DNA of 64,000 nt from Pseudomonas spelaei. GTDB taxonomy: Bacteria; Pseudomonadota; Gammaproteobacteria; Pseudomonadales; Pseudomonadaceae. The notes under the pieces are model-generated. The model searched no databases, had not been told where the DNA came from, and saw only the letters and a list, made by a program, of their open reading frames with translations. How positions within the stretch are numbered: the first letter of the stretch is position 1; every line of letters starts with the position of its first letter. The stretch lies in contig NZ_WNNK01000027.1 of the NCBI RefSeq assembly GCF_009724245.1, positions 1 to 64,000 of the forward strand, read 5' to 3'. This document shows, piece after piece, positions 53,433 to 61,534 of the stretch. The position numbers and the translations under genes are program-made.

Positions 53433-54023
53433 TCAGATCAGATCTTTGGTCAAGGCAAGGGTGGCGAAATTGTCAGCCATGATGGCCATTTCAGTCTGCT
53501 GCACGTGTTCGGCGCTGAGGATGCCGCCTTTGTAAGGCAGGTCGCGGGTGGCGCAGGCATCTTCCACCAGGGTACAGCGGAAACCCAGGTTCTTCGCGGC
53601 ACGCACGGTGGTGCTGACGCTGGAGTGGCTCATGAAGCCGCAGACGATCAGGTCCAGGGAACCGAGGTCTTGCAGGTGTTTTTCCAGCCCGGTGCCGTGG
53701 AAGGCACTGGGCAGCAATTTACCGATGATGGTCTCGTCACCGGCGGGCTCCAGCCCGGGTATGAACTCGCCACGTTCACCCTGGGGGTCGAACAACCCGC
53801 CGACGGTGCCCAAGTGACGCACGTGGACAATCGGGCGACTGGCAGTACGCGCCGCTGCGGTCAGTTGCTTGATGTTTTCGACAGCTGCCTCCATGCCCGA
53901 CAAGGCAAGGGGACCGCTCAGGTATTCCTTCTGGGCGTCGATGATCACAAGGGTCGCGTGGTTCAGGTTGGCTGCTGCGTAACCGCGACCGCTGAGTTGA
54001 AACATCGTCTTTGGAACGGACAT
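53433..54023 (-). CDS. Isochorismatase-fold hydrolase lacking the catalytic Cys
   Basis: A 196-residue protein from ATG 54023; the frame upstream to 54203 has no ribosome site. The fold is clear: LVIIDAQKEY with Asp at 29, GKLLPSAFHGTGL with Lys at 102, and CGFMSHSSVSTTVRAA. At the position where the family has its nucleophilic Cys, the residue is Ser 135 (AGC at 53619-53621). It may still hydrolyse a substrate by another mechanism, as PhzD does, or be a binding protein. It has its own leader of 238 bases (54024-54261), shared with prmB; no other feature is seen there. Confidence 0.82.
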   Translation of the reverse strand: MSVPKTMFQLSGRGYAAANLNHATLVIIDAQKEYLSGPLALSGMEAAVENIKQLTAAARTASRPIVHVRHLGTVGGLFDPQGERGEFIPGLEPAGDETIIGKLLPSAFHGTGLEKHLQDLGSLDLIVCGFMSHSSVSTTVRAAKNLGFRCTLVEDACATRDLPYKGGILSAEHVQQTEMAIMADNFATLALTKDLI

Positions 54024-54261
54024 TCTGGGGCTCCTGTGAGTGGGGCTTTTGCGACATTGTCCTCTGGCTGAGCGCTTCTGTGAATCGCTACTATCGTAAG
54101 GTACGTCGTTGCTGGCGTGCAGCGATGTCAAGAGGGCACTACGTTTAGGTGAAAAACTGTAAACCAGATGAAATCCGACGTGTGGTGAAGGTTTTTCGTA
54201 CATCGTCGGTACAGCTCAAGGCTGTTAGAATCGCCAGTCGTTTTTTCCAGGAGCTTGCCCC

Positions 54262-55170
54262 GTGATCACTTCCCGCCTGCGCACGTTGCGCGACCACATT
54301 CGTTGGGCTGTCAGCCGTTTCCATGGGGAAGACCTATTTTTCGGCCATGGTGCCGACAATGCCTGGGACGAAGCCCGGCAATTGGTGCTCGGTGCCTTGC
54401 ACCTGCCTTGGCAAATTGCCGACAGCTACCTGGATTGCAACCTGGAAGACGATGAACTGGTCAACGTGCAGCGCTTGCTCAAGCGTCGTATCGAGGAACG
54501 TGTTCCCACGGCCTACTTGTTGGGCGAGGCCTGGTTCTGTGGCATGTCGTTTATCGTCGATGAGCGTGTGTTGATCCCGCGTTCACCGATTGGCGAACTG
54601 ATCGAAAACCGCTTTGAACCGTGGCTCGGTGCACCGCCGGCACGCATTCTCGACTTATGCACAGGCTCCGGTTGCATCGGTATTGCCTGCGCCTACGAAT
54701 TCCAGGACGCCGAAGTGGTGCTGGCGGACCTGTCTTTCGAAGCGTTGGAGGTGGCCAACCAGAACATCGAGCGTCATGGCGTCGATGAGCGGGTCTACAC
54801 CGTCCAGGGTGATGGCTTCGATGGTCTGCCGGGCCAGCGTTTCGACCTGATCGTCTCCAACCCGCCGTATGTCGATGCCGAAGATTTCGCCGACATGCCG
54901 GATGAATACCAGCATGAACCGGAGCTGGGCCTGGCCTGTGGTGACGATGGTCTGAACCTGGTGCGGCGGATGTTGGCCGAGGCGGCGGATCATTTGACCG
55001 AGAAGGGCTTGCTGATTGTCGAGGTGGGCAACAGCCAGGTACACGTTGAAGCGTTGTACCCGGAAGTCGACTTTGCCTGGTTGGACTTCCAGCGCGGTGG
55101 GCATGGGGTGTTCATGCTGACGGCGGAGCAGTGCCGGGTACATCAGGCGGTGTTTGCCTCACGGGTTTAA
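54262..55170 (+). CDS. prmB: Ribosomal protein L3 glutamine methyltransferase
   Basis: A 302-residue protein starting at GTG 54262 with CAGGAG upstream. The SAM-dependent methyltransferase pattern is present: ILDLCTGSGCIGIACAYEF (motif I) and LIVSNPPYVDAEDF with the NPPY catalytic motif. It methylates a glutamine of ribosomal protein L3. In Pseudomonas it stands close to aroC, as it does here. Confidence 0.95.
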   Translation: MITSRLRTLRDHIRWAVSRFHGEDLFFGHGADNAWDEARQLVLGALHLPWQIADSYLDCNLEDDELVNVQRLLKRRIEERVPTAYLLGEAWFCGMSFIVDERVLIPRSPIGELIENRFEPWLGAPPARILDLCTGSGCIGIACAYEFQDAEVVLADLSFEALEVANQNIERHGVDERVYTVQGDGFDGLPGQRFDLIVSNPPYVDAEDFADMPDEYQHEPELGLACGDDGLNLVRRMLAEAADHLTEKGLLIVEVGNSQVHVEALYPEVDFAWLDFQRGGHGVFMLTAEQCRVHQAVFASRV

Positions 55171-55179
55171 CCTCTCCCT

Positions 55180-55239
55180 TGTAGCCGCCGCCGGGGGCCG
55201 CTACGCAGCCCATCGCAGCCTCATGCTTCGGCAGCGGCA
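55180..55239. repeat. Short inverted repeat of the GTAGCCGC family
   Basis: TTGTAGCCGCCGCCGGGGGCCG leads into a complement-like run ending GCTTCGGCAGCGGCAC. It lies between the converging prmB and the following minus-strand gene and may act as their terminator. Confidence 0.7.
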
Positions 55240-55249
55240 CGCAACTGCG

Positions 55250-56056
55250 TTAGCGGTGTGTCGCAATCCAGATCAGCAAGCCTGCCTGAAACACGGTAAA
55301 CGCTACCAGGCAGGTAATGGTAAAGCGCAAGCCGCTGTCTTCGCGCTTGAACTTGATGACCTTCTCTTCTTCCTTGCGCAACTTCACTTCCTGCTCCGCC
55401 AGGTTCTGCTCGGCCTGTTGCAGCATTTGTGCGGCTTCAAGGATTTCCACGAACTGCAGCTTTTCGGTGTTCCAGCTGTCCAGCACCTCGCTGACTTTTC
55501 CTGGCTGCACGTTGCCTTTCAAATGCTGGACATCGGCATAGGCCACATCAAACCCCTGAATTCGCAGAAAGTGATCCCGGCGCAGGCGCGTGGCTTCGTT
55601 CAGCGCGTCCTTGTTCGCCAGGTCCACGCCGTCGACGCGATAGTGCGACCATTTCTTTTTCGCCCAAGCGGCACCCTGAGCCAGCAGGAAGCGACCAATA
55701 CCGCGGTTTGCGGGCTCGATTTCCAGGCTATTGCCCGGGCCGAAATGCACCCGATGGGTGGCGTGATCCACCCAGATATCCAGATGATTCTGTTCCCGGC
55801 GCACCCGCTGGCCCGGCAGCTGAATGACCATGCGCAACAGGCTATGGTCCTTGTTATTGCGTTCGGCATAGCCAAATTGCACAAAGCGCAATGGCCGGGC
55901 GCCGGTGGCGCGGTCGGTGGCCAAGGGGGCGAGGCGCAGCATCTTGAAGTGTTCAGCCTGGACGTCCGCCCACGGCTGGGCCGCCGTCTCGGCAGCCGTA
56001 GTTTCGACGGTGCTCTCGGCGGTTGTTTCGGGTGGTGTTGTTTCGGTGTTTGTCAT
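55250..56056 (-). CDS. Coiled-coil protein with C-terminal membrane helix
   Basis: A 268-residue protein. The first 27 residues are low-complexity Thr/Glu/Ala (TPPETTAESTVETTAAE). Residues about 30-170 form a compact domain I cannot place. Residues about 195-240 are a coiled coil (AAQMLQQAEQNLAEQEVKLR), and residues about 246-265 are one hydrophobic helix, giving a tail-anchored layout. No signal peptide or catalytic motif is visible. The context (prmB, an alpha/beta hydrolase) gives no hint of its job. Confidence 0.7.
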   Translation of the reverse strand: MTNTETTPPETTAESTVETTAAETAAQPWADVQAEHFKMLRLAPLATDRATGARPLRFVQFGYAERNNKDHSLLRMVIQLPGQRVRREQNHLDIWVDHATHRVHFGPGNSLEIEPANRGIGRFLLAQGAAWAKKKWSHYRVDGVDLANKDALNEATRLRRDHFLRIQGFDVAYADVQHLKGNVQPGKVSEVLDSWNTEKLQFVEILEAAQMLQQAEQNLAEQEVKLRKEEEKVIKFKREDSGLRFTITCLVAFTVFQAGLLIWIATHR

Positions 56057-56156
56057 GCGGCGCGATCCTGTCCAAGCCCTGCGGGTCGACAGGCTTTTTG
56101 CTGTCGACCCTTGGCTTATCGGCCGGTTTATTCAGGACTGGAGGACGAATGGTCGC

Positions 56157-57119
56157 TTAGCTGGCGCGAAGCCCGTCGATAAAGCGAACCAGGCGAGCGC
56201 CCAGTTCGGCTGCCAGGGGCAATTGCGGGTCGTTATAGGAGGCCAATTGCTGCTTCACCTCATTGGGGACGATGCGCATCACGTGGTTCATGCCCTCGAT
56301 CACCGTCAATTGAGCGTCCGGCTTGGCGGCCTTGAGCATTTGCGCATCGCCCACGCCCACTTGCAGGTCATTGGTGCCCTGGATGATCAGCGCCGGCATC
56401 TTCAACTTGGCAAAAGCGGCTGAAGGATCGGCACGAAACAGGCTGATCAGATAAGGCTGCACGCTGGGCCGGAAGATTTCCTCAAGCGGGCCGGGTACGT
56501 TGGTATCCACTTGGCCAGCCTTGAGGTGATCAAGAATCTGATTGCTGCGCAGCAACAAGGCTGGCGGCAGGTGATTGGCCAGTTGCTGGCGGATGACCTG
56601 ATCCACCGGGCGGGCGCTGCCGGACAGCGAAATGACCCCGGCCGGGTTGAGTTGGGGCGCGGCGAGGGCGGCTACCAGCGCGCCTTCGCTGTGGCCCAGC
56701 ACAATCAACGGCCCCATGCGTGGGTCGGCCTTGAGCAACTTGCCCCAGGCCACCGCATCGGCGACGTAGGCGTCCAGGGTCAGGTTGCGCTCGTCCGGGG
56801 TGGCCGCCAGGCTGGCCGCCACGCCGCGCTTGTCGTAGCGCACGCTGGCGATGTTGTGTTTGGCGAGTACCCAGGCCAGGCGCTTGAGGCTGTCATTGCG
56901 CGCGCCGTCGGCACTGTTGCCGTTGCGGTCGGTGGGGCCGGAACCGGCAATGATCAGCACCACCGGCACCGGGCTGTCGGATTTGGGCAATAACAGCGAG
57001 CCAAACAGCTCGCCGCTGCCGGTATCCAGGCTAATGGGTCGTTGCAACACGACGGGGGAGGCGGCAAAGGCCACGCTGGTGAACAGGGTCAGGGTCAAGA
57101 GCAAAACTCGAAGCATCAT
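56157..57119 (-). CDS. Exported alpha/beta hydrolase
   Basis: A 320-residue protein with an N-terminal signal peptide (about 1-19, LLLTLTLFTSVAFA) so it acts in the periplasm. The fold is evident: LIIAGSGPTDRNGNSADG (oxyanion loop), VLGHSEGALVAALAA with Ser, PALIIQGTNDLQVG with Asp, and EGMNHVMR with His. The Ser-Asp-His set is complete. The S33/serine aminopeptidase-like group hydrolyses esters or peptides; the substrate is unknown. Confidence 0.9.
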   Translation of the reverse strand: MMLRVLLLTLTLFTSVAFAASPVVLQRPISLDTGSGELFGSLLLPKSDSPVPVVLIIAGSGPTDRNGNSADGARNDSLKRLAWVLAKHNIASVRYDKRGVAASLAATPDERNLTLDAYVADAVAWGKLLKADPRMGPLIVLGHSEGALVAALAAPQLNPAGVISLSGSARPVDQVIRQQLANHLPPALLLRSNQILDHLKAGQVDTNVPGPLEEIFRPSVQPYLISLFRADPSAAFAKLKMPALIIQGTNDLQVGVGDAQMLKAAKPDAQLTVIEGMNHVMRIVPNEVKQQLASYNDPQLPLAAELGARLVRFIDGLRAS

Positions 57120-57261
57120 CGCGCCATTATGGGGAAGGTGCCGGTTGGACCAATGTCTACCGGTAAGGTTTCGAGGATGAACTACTTGGTTAGCCTGCGT
57201 ATACTGGCGCTCTTAGTTATTACGGTTGAGTTATTTCAACTGATTTCACGGAGCGTCCCGC

Positions 57262-58353
57262 ATGTCCGGCAATACCTACGGCAAGCTGTTCACTGTCACC
57301 ACTGCGGGCGAAAGCCATGGCCCAGCGTTGGTCGCCATTGTCGACGGCTGCCCGCCCGGCCTTGAGCTGTCCCTGGAAGACTTGCAGCATGAGCTGGATC
57401 GCCGCAAGCCCGGCACCAGCCGCCACACCACCCAGCGCCAGGAGCCCGACGAAGTCGAAATCCTCTCCGGTGTGTTCGAAGGCCGTACCACCGGTTGCTC
57501 CATCGGTCTGCTGATCCGCAACACCGACCAGAAGTCCAAGGACTACTCGGCGATCAAGGACCTGTTCCGCCCGGCCCACGCCGACTACACCTACCACCAC
57601 AAATACGGTGAGCGCGACTACCGTGGCGGTGGCCGCAGTTCTGCCCGGGAAACCGCCATGCGCGTGGCAGCCGGAGCCATTGCCAAGAAATACCTGGCCA
57701 CCCAGGGCATCGTCATTCGCGGCTACATGAGCCAGTTGGGGCCGATCGAAATCCCGTTCAAGACCTGGGACAGCGTCGAAAAAAATGCCTTCTTCAGCCC
57801 GGATCCGGACAAGGTTCCTGAACTGGAAGCCTACATGGACCAGTTGCGCCGTGATCAGGACTCCGTCGGTGCCAAAATCACCGTGGTCGCCGAAGGTGTG
57901 ATGCCGGGCCTGGGTGAGCCGATCTTCGACCGCCTGGACGCCGAGCTGGCCCACGCGCTGATGAGCATCAACGCGGTCAAAGGCGTGGAAATCGGCGCCG
58001 GTTTTGCCTGCGTCGCCCAGCGCGGCACCGAGCACCGCGACGAACTGACGCCGCAAGGTTTCCTCAGCAACAATGCGGGTGGCATTCTCGGAGGCATCTC
58101 CTCCGGCCAGCCAATCGTTGCGCACCTGGCCCTCAAGCCAACGTCGAGCATCACCACACCAGGGCGTTCCATTGATGTGCAGGGCAACCCGGTGGACGTG
58201 ATCACCAAGGGCCGTCATGACCCGTGTGTCGGCATCCGCGCCACACCGATTGCCGAGGCGATGATGGCTATCGTGCTGATGGATCACTTGCTGCGTCATC
58301 GTGGGCAAAATGCTGATGTGAAAGTGAGTACCCCGGTGTTGGGGCAGTTGTGA
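57262..58353 (+). CDS. aroC: Chorismate synthase
   Basis: A 363-residue protein with GGAGCG before the ATG. The three family signatures are present: GESHGPALVAIVDGCPPG near the start, YRGGGRSSARETAMRVAAGA, and RHDPCVGIRATPIAEAMM. It makes chorismate from EPSP using reduced FMN, the last step of the shikimate route. The length is that of the bacterial family. An MFS gene follows after 10 bases. Confidence 0.98.
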   Translation: MSGNTYGKLFTVTTAGESHGPALVAIVDGCPPGLELSLEDLQHELDRRKPGTSRHTTQRQEPDEVEILSGVFEGRTTGCSIGLLIRNTDQKSKDYSAIKDLFRPAHADYTYHHKYGERDYRGGGRSSARETAMRVAAGAIAKKYLATQGIVIRGYMSQLGPIEIPFKTWDSVEKNAFFSPDPDKVPELEAYMDQLRRDQDSVGAKITVVAEGVMPGLGEPIFDRLDAELAHALMSINAVKGVEIGAGFACVAQRGTEHRDELTPQGFLSNNAGGILGGISSGQPIVAHLALKPTSSITTPGRSIDVQGNPVDVITKGRHDPCVGIRATPIAEAMMAIVLMDHLLRHRGQNADVKVSTPVLGQL

Positions 58354-58363
58354 CGGCCTGACC

Positions 58364-59503
58364 GTGACAGCACTCCCGTACTGGCGACTCTCCAGCTTCT
58401 ACCTGTTCTATTTCGCCCTGCTGGGGGCGACGGCGCCGTTCCTGGCGCTGTACTTCAATCACCTGGGGTTCTCCAGCGCGCGCATTGGCGAGCTGGTGGC
58501 CATCCCCATGCTGATGCGCTGCGTAGCCCCCAATATCTGGGGCTGGCTGGGGGATTACACCGGTCGGCGCCTGGCCATCGTGCGGATTGGCGCGGTGTGT
58601 ACGCTGGTAAGTTTCTCACTGATCTTTGTCAGCAAGACTTACGCCTGGCTGGCTCTGGTGATGGCGTTGCATGCGTTCTTCTGGCACGCGGTGCTGCCGC
58701 AGTTTGAGGTCATTACCCTGGCACACCTGAAGGGCCAGACCTCACGCTACAGCCAGATCCGCCTGTGGGGGTCGATCGGTTTCATCCTCACCGTAGTCGC
58801 CATGGGCCGTTTGTTCGAATGGTTGAACCTGGATATCTACCCGGTGGCCGTGGTGGTGATCATGGCGGGGATCATTGTCGCCAGCCTCTGGGTCCCCAAT
58901 GCCCAGCCGGAAAATCAGGGCAATCGCCTGGCGGGTGATGGTTTCTTGCTGCAATTGCGCAGGCCGGGTGTCCTGGCGTTTTATGCTTGTGTGGCACTGA
59001 TGCAAATGAGCCACGGTCCTTATTACACCTTCCTGACGTTGCATCTGGAGCACCTGGGTTACAGCCGCGTAGTGATCGGGATGCTCTGGGCCCTGGGAGT
59101 CGTGGCGGAAGTCTTGATGTTCCTGGCCATGAGCCGAATCCTGGCGCGCTTTTCGGTACAGCGCGTGTTGATGGTCAGTTTTCTGCTGGCGGCATTGCGC
59201 TGGTTACTGCTGGGTTCGTTCGCCGAGTTCTTCTGGGTGCTGCTGCTCGCACAAGTGCTGCATGCCGCAACCTTCGGCAGTTTTCACGCCGCCGCCATCC
59301 ACTTCGTACAGCGCAGTTTCGGCGCACGCCAGCAAGGCCAGGGGCAGGCACTCTATGCCGCTCTCGCGGGAACCGGCGGCGCGCTGGGCGCCCTCTATTC
59401 AGGCTACAGCTGGAACCTGCTGGGGCCGACCCTGACGTTCAGCATCGCCAGCCTCGCAGCCCTGGCCGCTGCCGTTATCATTGGTATTCGATCCGAGGAA
59501 TAG
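58364..59503 (+). CDS. MFS transporter, HcaT/LacY-like branch
   Basis: A 379-residue membrane protein starting at GTG 58364, with about 12 helices. The loop GWLGDYTGRRLAIVRIGAV between helices 2 and 3 is the MFS A-type motif, and the N-terminal WRLSSFYLFYFALLGATAPF resembles the phenylpropionate permease HcaT group. Direction and substrate are not evident. It lies immediately after aroC, and the acireductone-dioxygenase-like gene starts five bases after its stop. Confidence 0.92.
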   Translation: MTALPYWRLSSFYLFYFALLGATAPFLALYFNHLGFSSARIGELVAIPMLMRCVAPNIWGWLGDYTGRRLAIVRIGAVCTLVSFSLIFVSKTYAWLALVMALHAFFWHAVLPQFEVITLAHLKGQTSRYSQIRLWGSIGFILTVVAMGRLFEWLNLDIYPVAVVVIMAGIIVASLWVPNAQPENQGNRLAGDGFLLQLRRPGVLAFYACVALMQMSHGPYYTFLTLHLEHLGYSRVVIGMLWALGVVAEVLMFLAMSRILARFSVQRVLMVSFLLAALRWLLLGSFAEFFWVLLLAQVLHAATFGSFHAAAIHFVQRSFGARQQGQGQALYAALAGTGGALGALYSGYSWNLLGPTLTFSIASLAALAAAVIIGIRSEE

Positions 59504-59507
59504 TTTC

Positions 59508-60053
59508 ATGAGCAGTCTTTGTGTGTACCACCTCTCGACCCCGGACACGCCGAACAAGGTCCTGACCCACGCTGACGATATTGCGTCGACCTTGGCCGGG
59601 CAGGGCATCCATTTCGAGCGTTGGCAAGCCACCACTCGAATCGAAGCCGGAGCCACCCAAGCTGAGGTGGTTACGGCCTATCAGGAGCAGATCGACACGT
59701 GGATGACCGAGGGCGGTTACGTCAGCCTTGATGTCCTCAGCGTCAACCACGACCATCCGCAAAAAACCGAGCTTCGTGCCAGGCATTTCCAGGAGCACCT
59801 TCAGGCAGGGGATCAAGTGCACCTTTTCGTCGCTGGTCGTGGCTTGCTTGCCTTACACATCGACGACTATGTCTATGCCGTGCTTTGCGAGAAAAATGAC
59901 CTGATCTCGATACCTGCCGGCACCCCGTACTGGTTCGACATGGGTGAGAACCCACGGGTTGTGGCGATCCGTCTGTTTAAAAACTCACAGGGTTGGGTGC
60001 CTGATTTCACCGGCGACGACATCGCCAGTCGTTTCCCGCAGTTCGAGGACTGA
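59508..60053 (+). CDS. Acireductone-dioxygenase-like protein lacking metal ligands
   Basis: A 181-residue protein from ATG 59508 with GAGGAA upstream. It aligns end to end with acireductone dioxygenase (MtnD): QGIHFERWQATTRIEAGA, YVYAVLCEKNDLISIPAG, and TGDDIASRFPQFED. Active MtnD uses His-96, His-98, Glu-102 and His-140 for Fe or Ni. Here the corresponding residues are His-97, Gln-99, Gln-103 and Tyr-141, so three of four are lost. It may be a binding protein or use another set of His (81, 83, 93). No mtnB or mtnC lies beside it. Confidence 0.85.
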   Translation: MSSLCVYHLSTPDTPNKVLTHADDIASTLAGQGIHFERWQATTRIEAGATQAEVVTAYQEQIDTWMTEGGYVSLDVLSVNHDHPQKTELRARHFQEHLQAGDQVHLFVAGRGLLALHIDDYVYAVLCEKNDLISIPAGTPYWFDMGENPRVVAIRLFKNSQGWVPDFTGDDIASRFPQFED

Positions 60054-60070
60054 ATTGGCATCTTTGAATT

Positions 60071-60094
60071 ATTGTAGGAGTTCGCTCCTACAAT
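60071..60094 (+). terminator. Terminator hairpin with TTCG loop
   Basis: Perfect ten-base stem ATTGTAGGAG / CTCCTACAAT around the stable TTCG tetraloop, 17 bases after the dioxygenase-like stop. It is followed by TTGAAAAATC. Confidence 0.75.
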
Positions 60095-60293
60095 TTGAAA
60101 AATCAACCCCCGTTAGTTGTAAAGTGTTGTGGGAAGAGACTTATTGATCTGTAAGTTTCAACTGTTTGTCCTGGGCCTTACTTGTTAATTCAAATGGTTG
60201 TGTAACTCTCTCGCCTCAATGTTTAATCGTCTGTCAATAGGAGAAGTCCGAAGGCTGACGATATAAGACCTAATAGAAGAGGGAGGGATGTGA

Positions 60294-60584
60294 ATGAGCG
60301 GCCCAAAAGAGCGGGATCAACGGGCAGTCGAGCCGAATCCGCCTGTGCTGAACAAGCATGCCGTCACCCCCAAACCACCGATAAACGCTATCAGCCTGAG
60401 TGAAAAGGAACGGGAGGTTCTACGCTGGGCCGTCCAAGGCAAGACGGTGTGGGAAATCAGTCAGATCCGTGCAGTCTCACCGGCCACCGTGAAGTTTCAC
60501 CTGCACAACATCTATAACAAGTTACAAGTCGGCAATCGTGTCCAGGCGGTGGCAGAAGCGGTAAAGCGCGGCTTGTTCGAATAA
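60294..60584 (+). CDS. Short LuxR-type HTH protein without sensor domain
   Basis: A 96-residue protein with an unusually strong ribosome site (AGGGAGGG at 60280-60287). The first 30 residues are Pro-rich; residues about 32-95 are a LuxR C-terminal HTH: LSEKEREVLRWAVQGKTVWE, ISQIRAVSPATVKFHLHNIY and NKLQVGNRVQAVAEAVKRGL. The KTVWEIS segment resembles quorum-sensing LuxR proteins such as LasR more than NarL-type ones, but no signal-binding or receiver domain is present. It should bind DNA as a small stand-alone regulator, like GerE. Targets are unknown. Confidence 0.85.
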   Translation: MSGPKERDQRAVEPNPPVLNKHAVTPKPPINAISLSEKEREVLRWAVQGKTVWEISQIRAVSPATVKFHLHNIYNKLQVGNRVQAVAEAVKRGLFE

Positions 60585-60601
60585 GCCGCCGTATAAAAAA
60601 A

Positions 60602-60831
60602 CGGGCCGTGACGCTAATGCCAGTCAGTTAAGCGAACGCGGTGCTCAAGGCAGAGAAGAACGAATGTGGGAGCTGGCTTGCCTGCGATTGGATCAACTCG
60701 ATATACCTGAAGTATCGAGGTGTCTGCATCGCAGGCAAGCCAGCTCCCACACTGAATCTGCTTCGGTTGCTGGATCCCCACTCCTTAACTGATCGGCATT
60801 AGGCCGTGACGCTGGATAACGTCACGGCCCG
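60602..60831. repeat. Nested palindrome around a REP pair
   Basis: The REP pair at 60665-60751 is flanked by a second inverted repeat: CTAATGCCAGTCAGTTAAG (60612) and CTTAACTGATCGGCATTAG (60784), and beyond it CGGGCCGTGACG (60602) with CGTCACGGCCCG (60820). On the right the extra stem GGCCGTGACG / CGTCACGGCC (60802-60811, 60820-60829) can act as terminator of the DUF3509 gene. Confidence 0.8.
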
Positions 60832-60845
60832 CTTGAGGTGCTTGC

Positions 60846-61124
60846 TTATGCCGAATGGTAGGTCGGCAGGGCAAAGCGGTTCTGGCTTTGCAGCATCGAA
60901 ATCTGTGGCAAATCGCTGGCTTGTTCCGCCAGGTCACGGCGAATGGCGCTAATGACCCAAGTCAACTGGTCGGCGGTGTGCAATTGCTGATACGAGATCG
61001 ACCGCTTGATCTGTTTACCTTCGCTGTTGCGCAGGGTCAGCAGGATCCCGCCATCAGGACGGGCCTGGGTGGTGACATCATAGTTGGAGAACACAGATGA
61101 AAACTTATCTTGGATCAGGCTCAT
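60846..61124 (-). CDS. DUF3509 protein
   Basis: A 92-residue protein from ATG 61124 with GGAG upstream; the longer frame to 61274 has an AT-rich, unlikely N-terminus. The sequence matches the small Pseudomonas DUF3509 family as I recall it: SLIQDKFSSVFSNYDVTTQ at the start, GGILLTLRNSEGKQIKRSI in the middle and QSQNRFALPTYHSA at the end. These proteins are cytoplasmic and of unknown function. Confidence 0.85.
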   Translation of the reverse strand: MSLIQDKFSSVFSNYDVTTQARPDGGILLTLRNSEGKQIKRSISYQQLHTADQLTWVISAIRRDLAEQASDLPQISMLQSQNRFALPTYHSA

Positions 61125-61534
61125 GTCTATCAGCTCCGTTAGCTCATGATTGGCAAGCGTGGAGTGATAGGTGCAGTGATTGTGCCAGTATCTGATTTTT
61201 TTAAAGTCATTATAAATCAATAAGTTAATAATCTGAAAGATTTTTGGTTTCGTGCAATTTGCATGAGTGGCCATCGTGCATCCTGCATTTTGCGTGGATT
61301 GCCGTTGGCTTTTCCCTGAAGTGGACGGGGTAGAGCTTCTCTACCGACCGTCGTTCCCCGGCATAAATTCCCTTTTTCAGAGCCTGGGCCCCGGGATACA
61401 AAACTTTTCAAATCCTGCGTGTACAGCCAAAGAATGGCTGGCGTATTTTCCTGCAAGGCACTGGGCGTTCGTCCTACGGCGTAATGAGTGTGCCCCTGGA
61501 TCATATAAATAATAAGAAAAGGGACGTTCCTGCC
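61125..61534. other. Intergenic region before the acyl-CoA synthetase
   Basis: A 410-base gap that holds the divergent promoters of the DUF3509 gene (AT-rich part, 61190-61260) and of the synthetase. No repeat, RNA gene or clear operator was recognised. Confidence 0.5.

Noticed and set aside
60054..60293. Remnant of an AHL-binding domain upstream of the LuxR-type HTH gene
   Set aside because: The AT-rich leader has no open frame with autoinducer-domain residues and a strong ribosome site directly precedes the short gene.
11096..60751. CRISPR array from repeated GTGGGAGCTGGCTTGCC units
   Set aside because: The units are scattered, inverted in pairs and lie between genes; there are no regular spacers or cas genes. 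They are REP elements.
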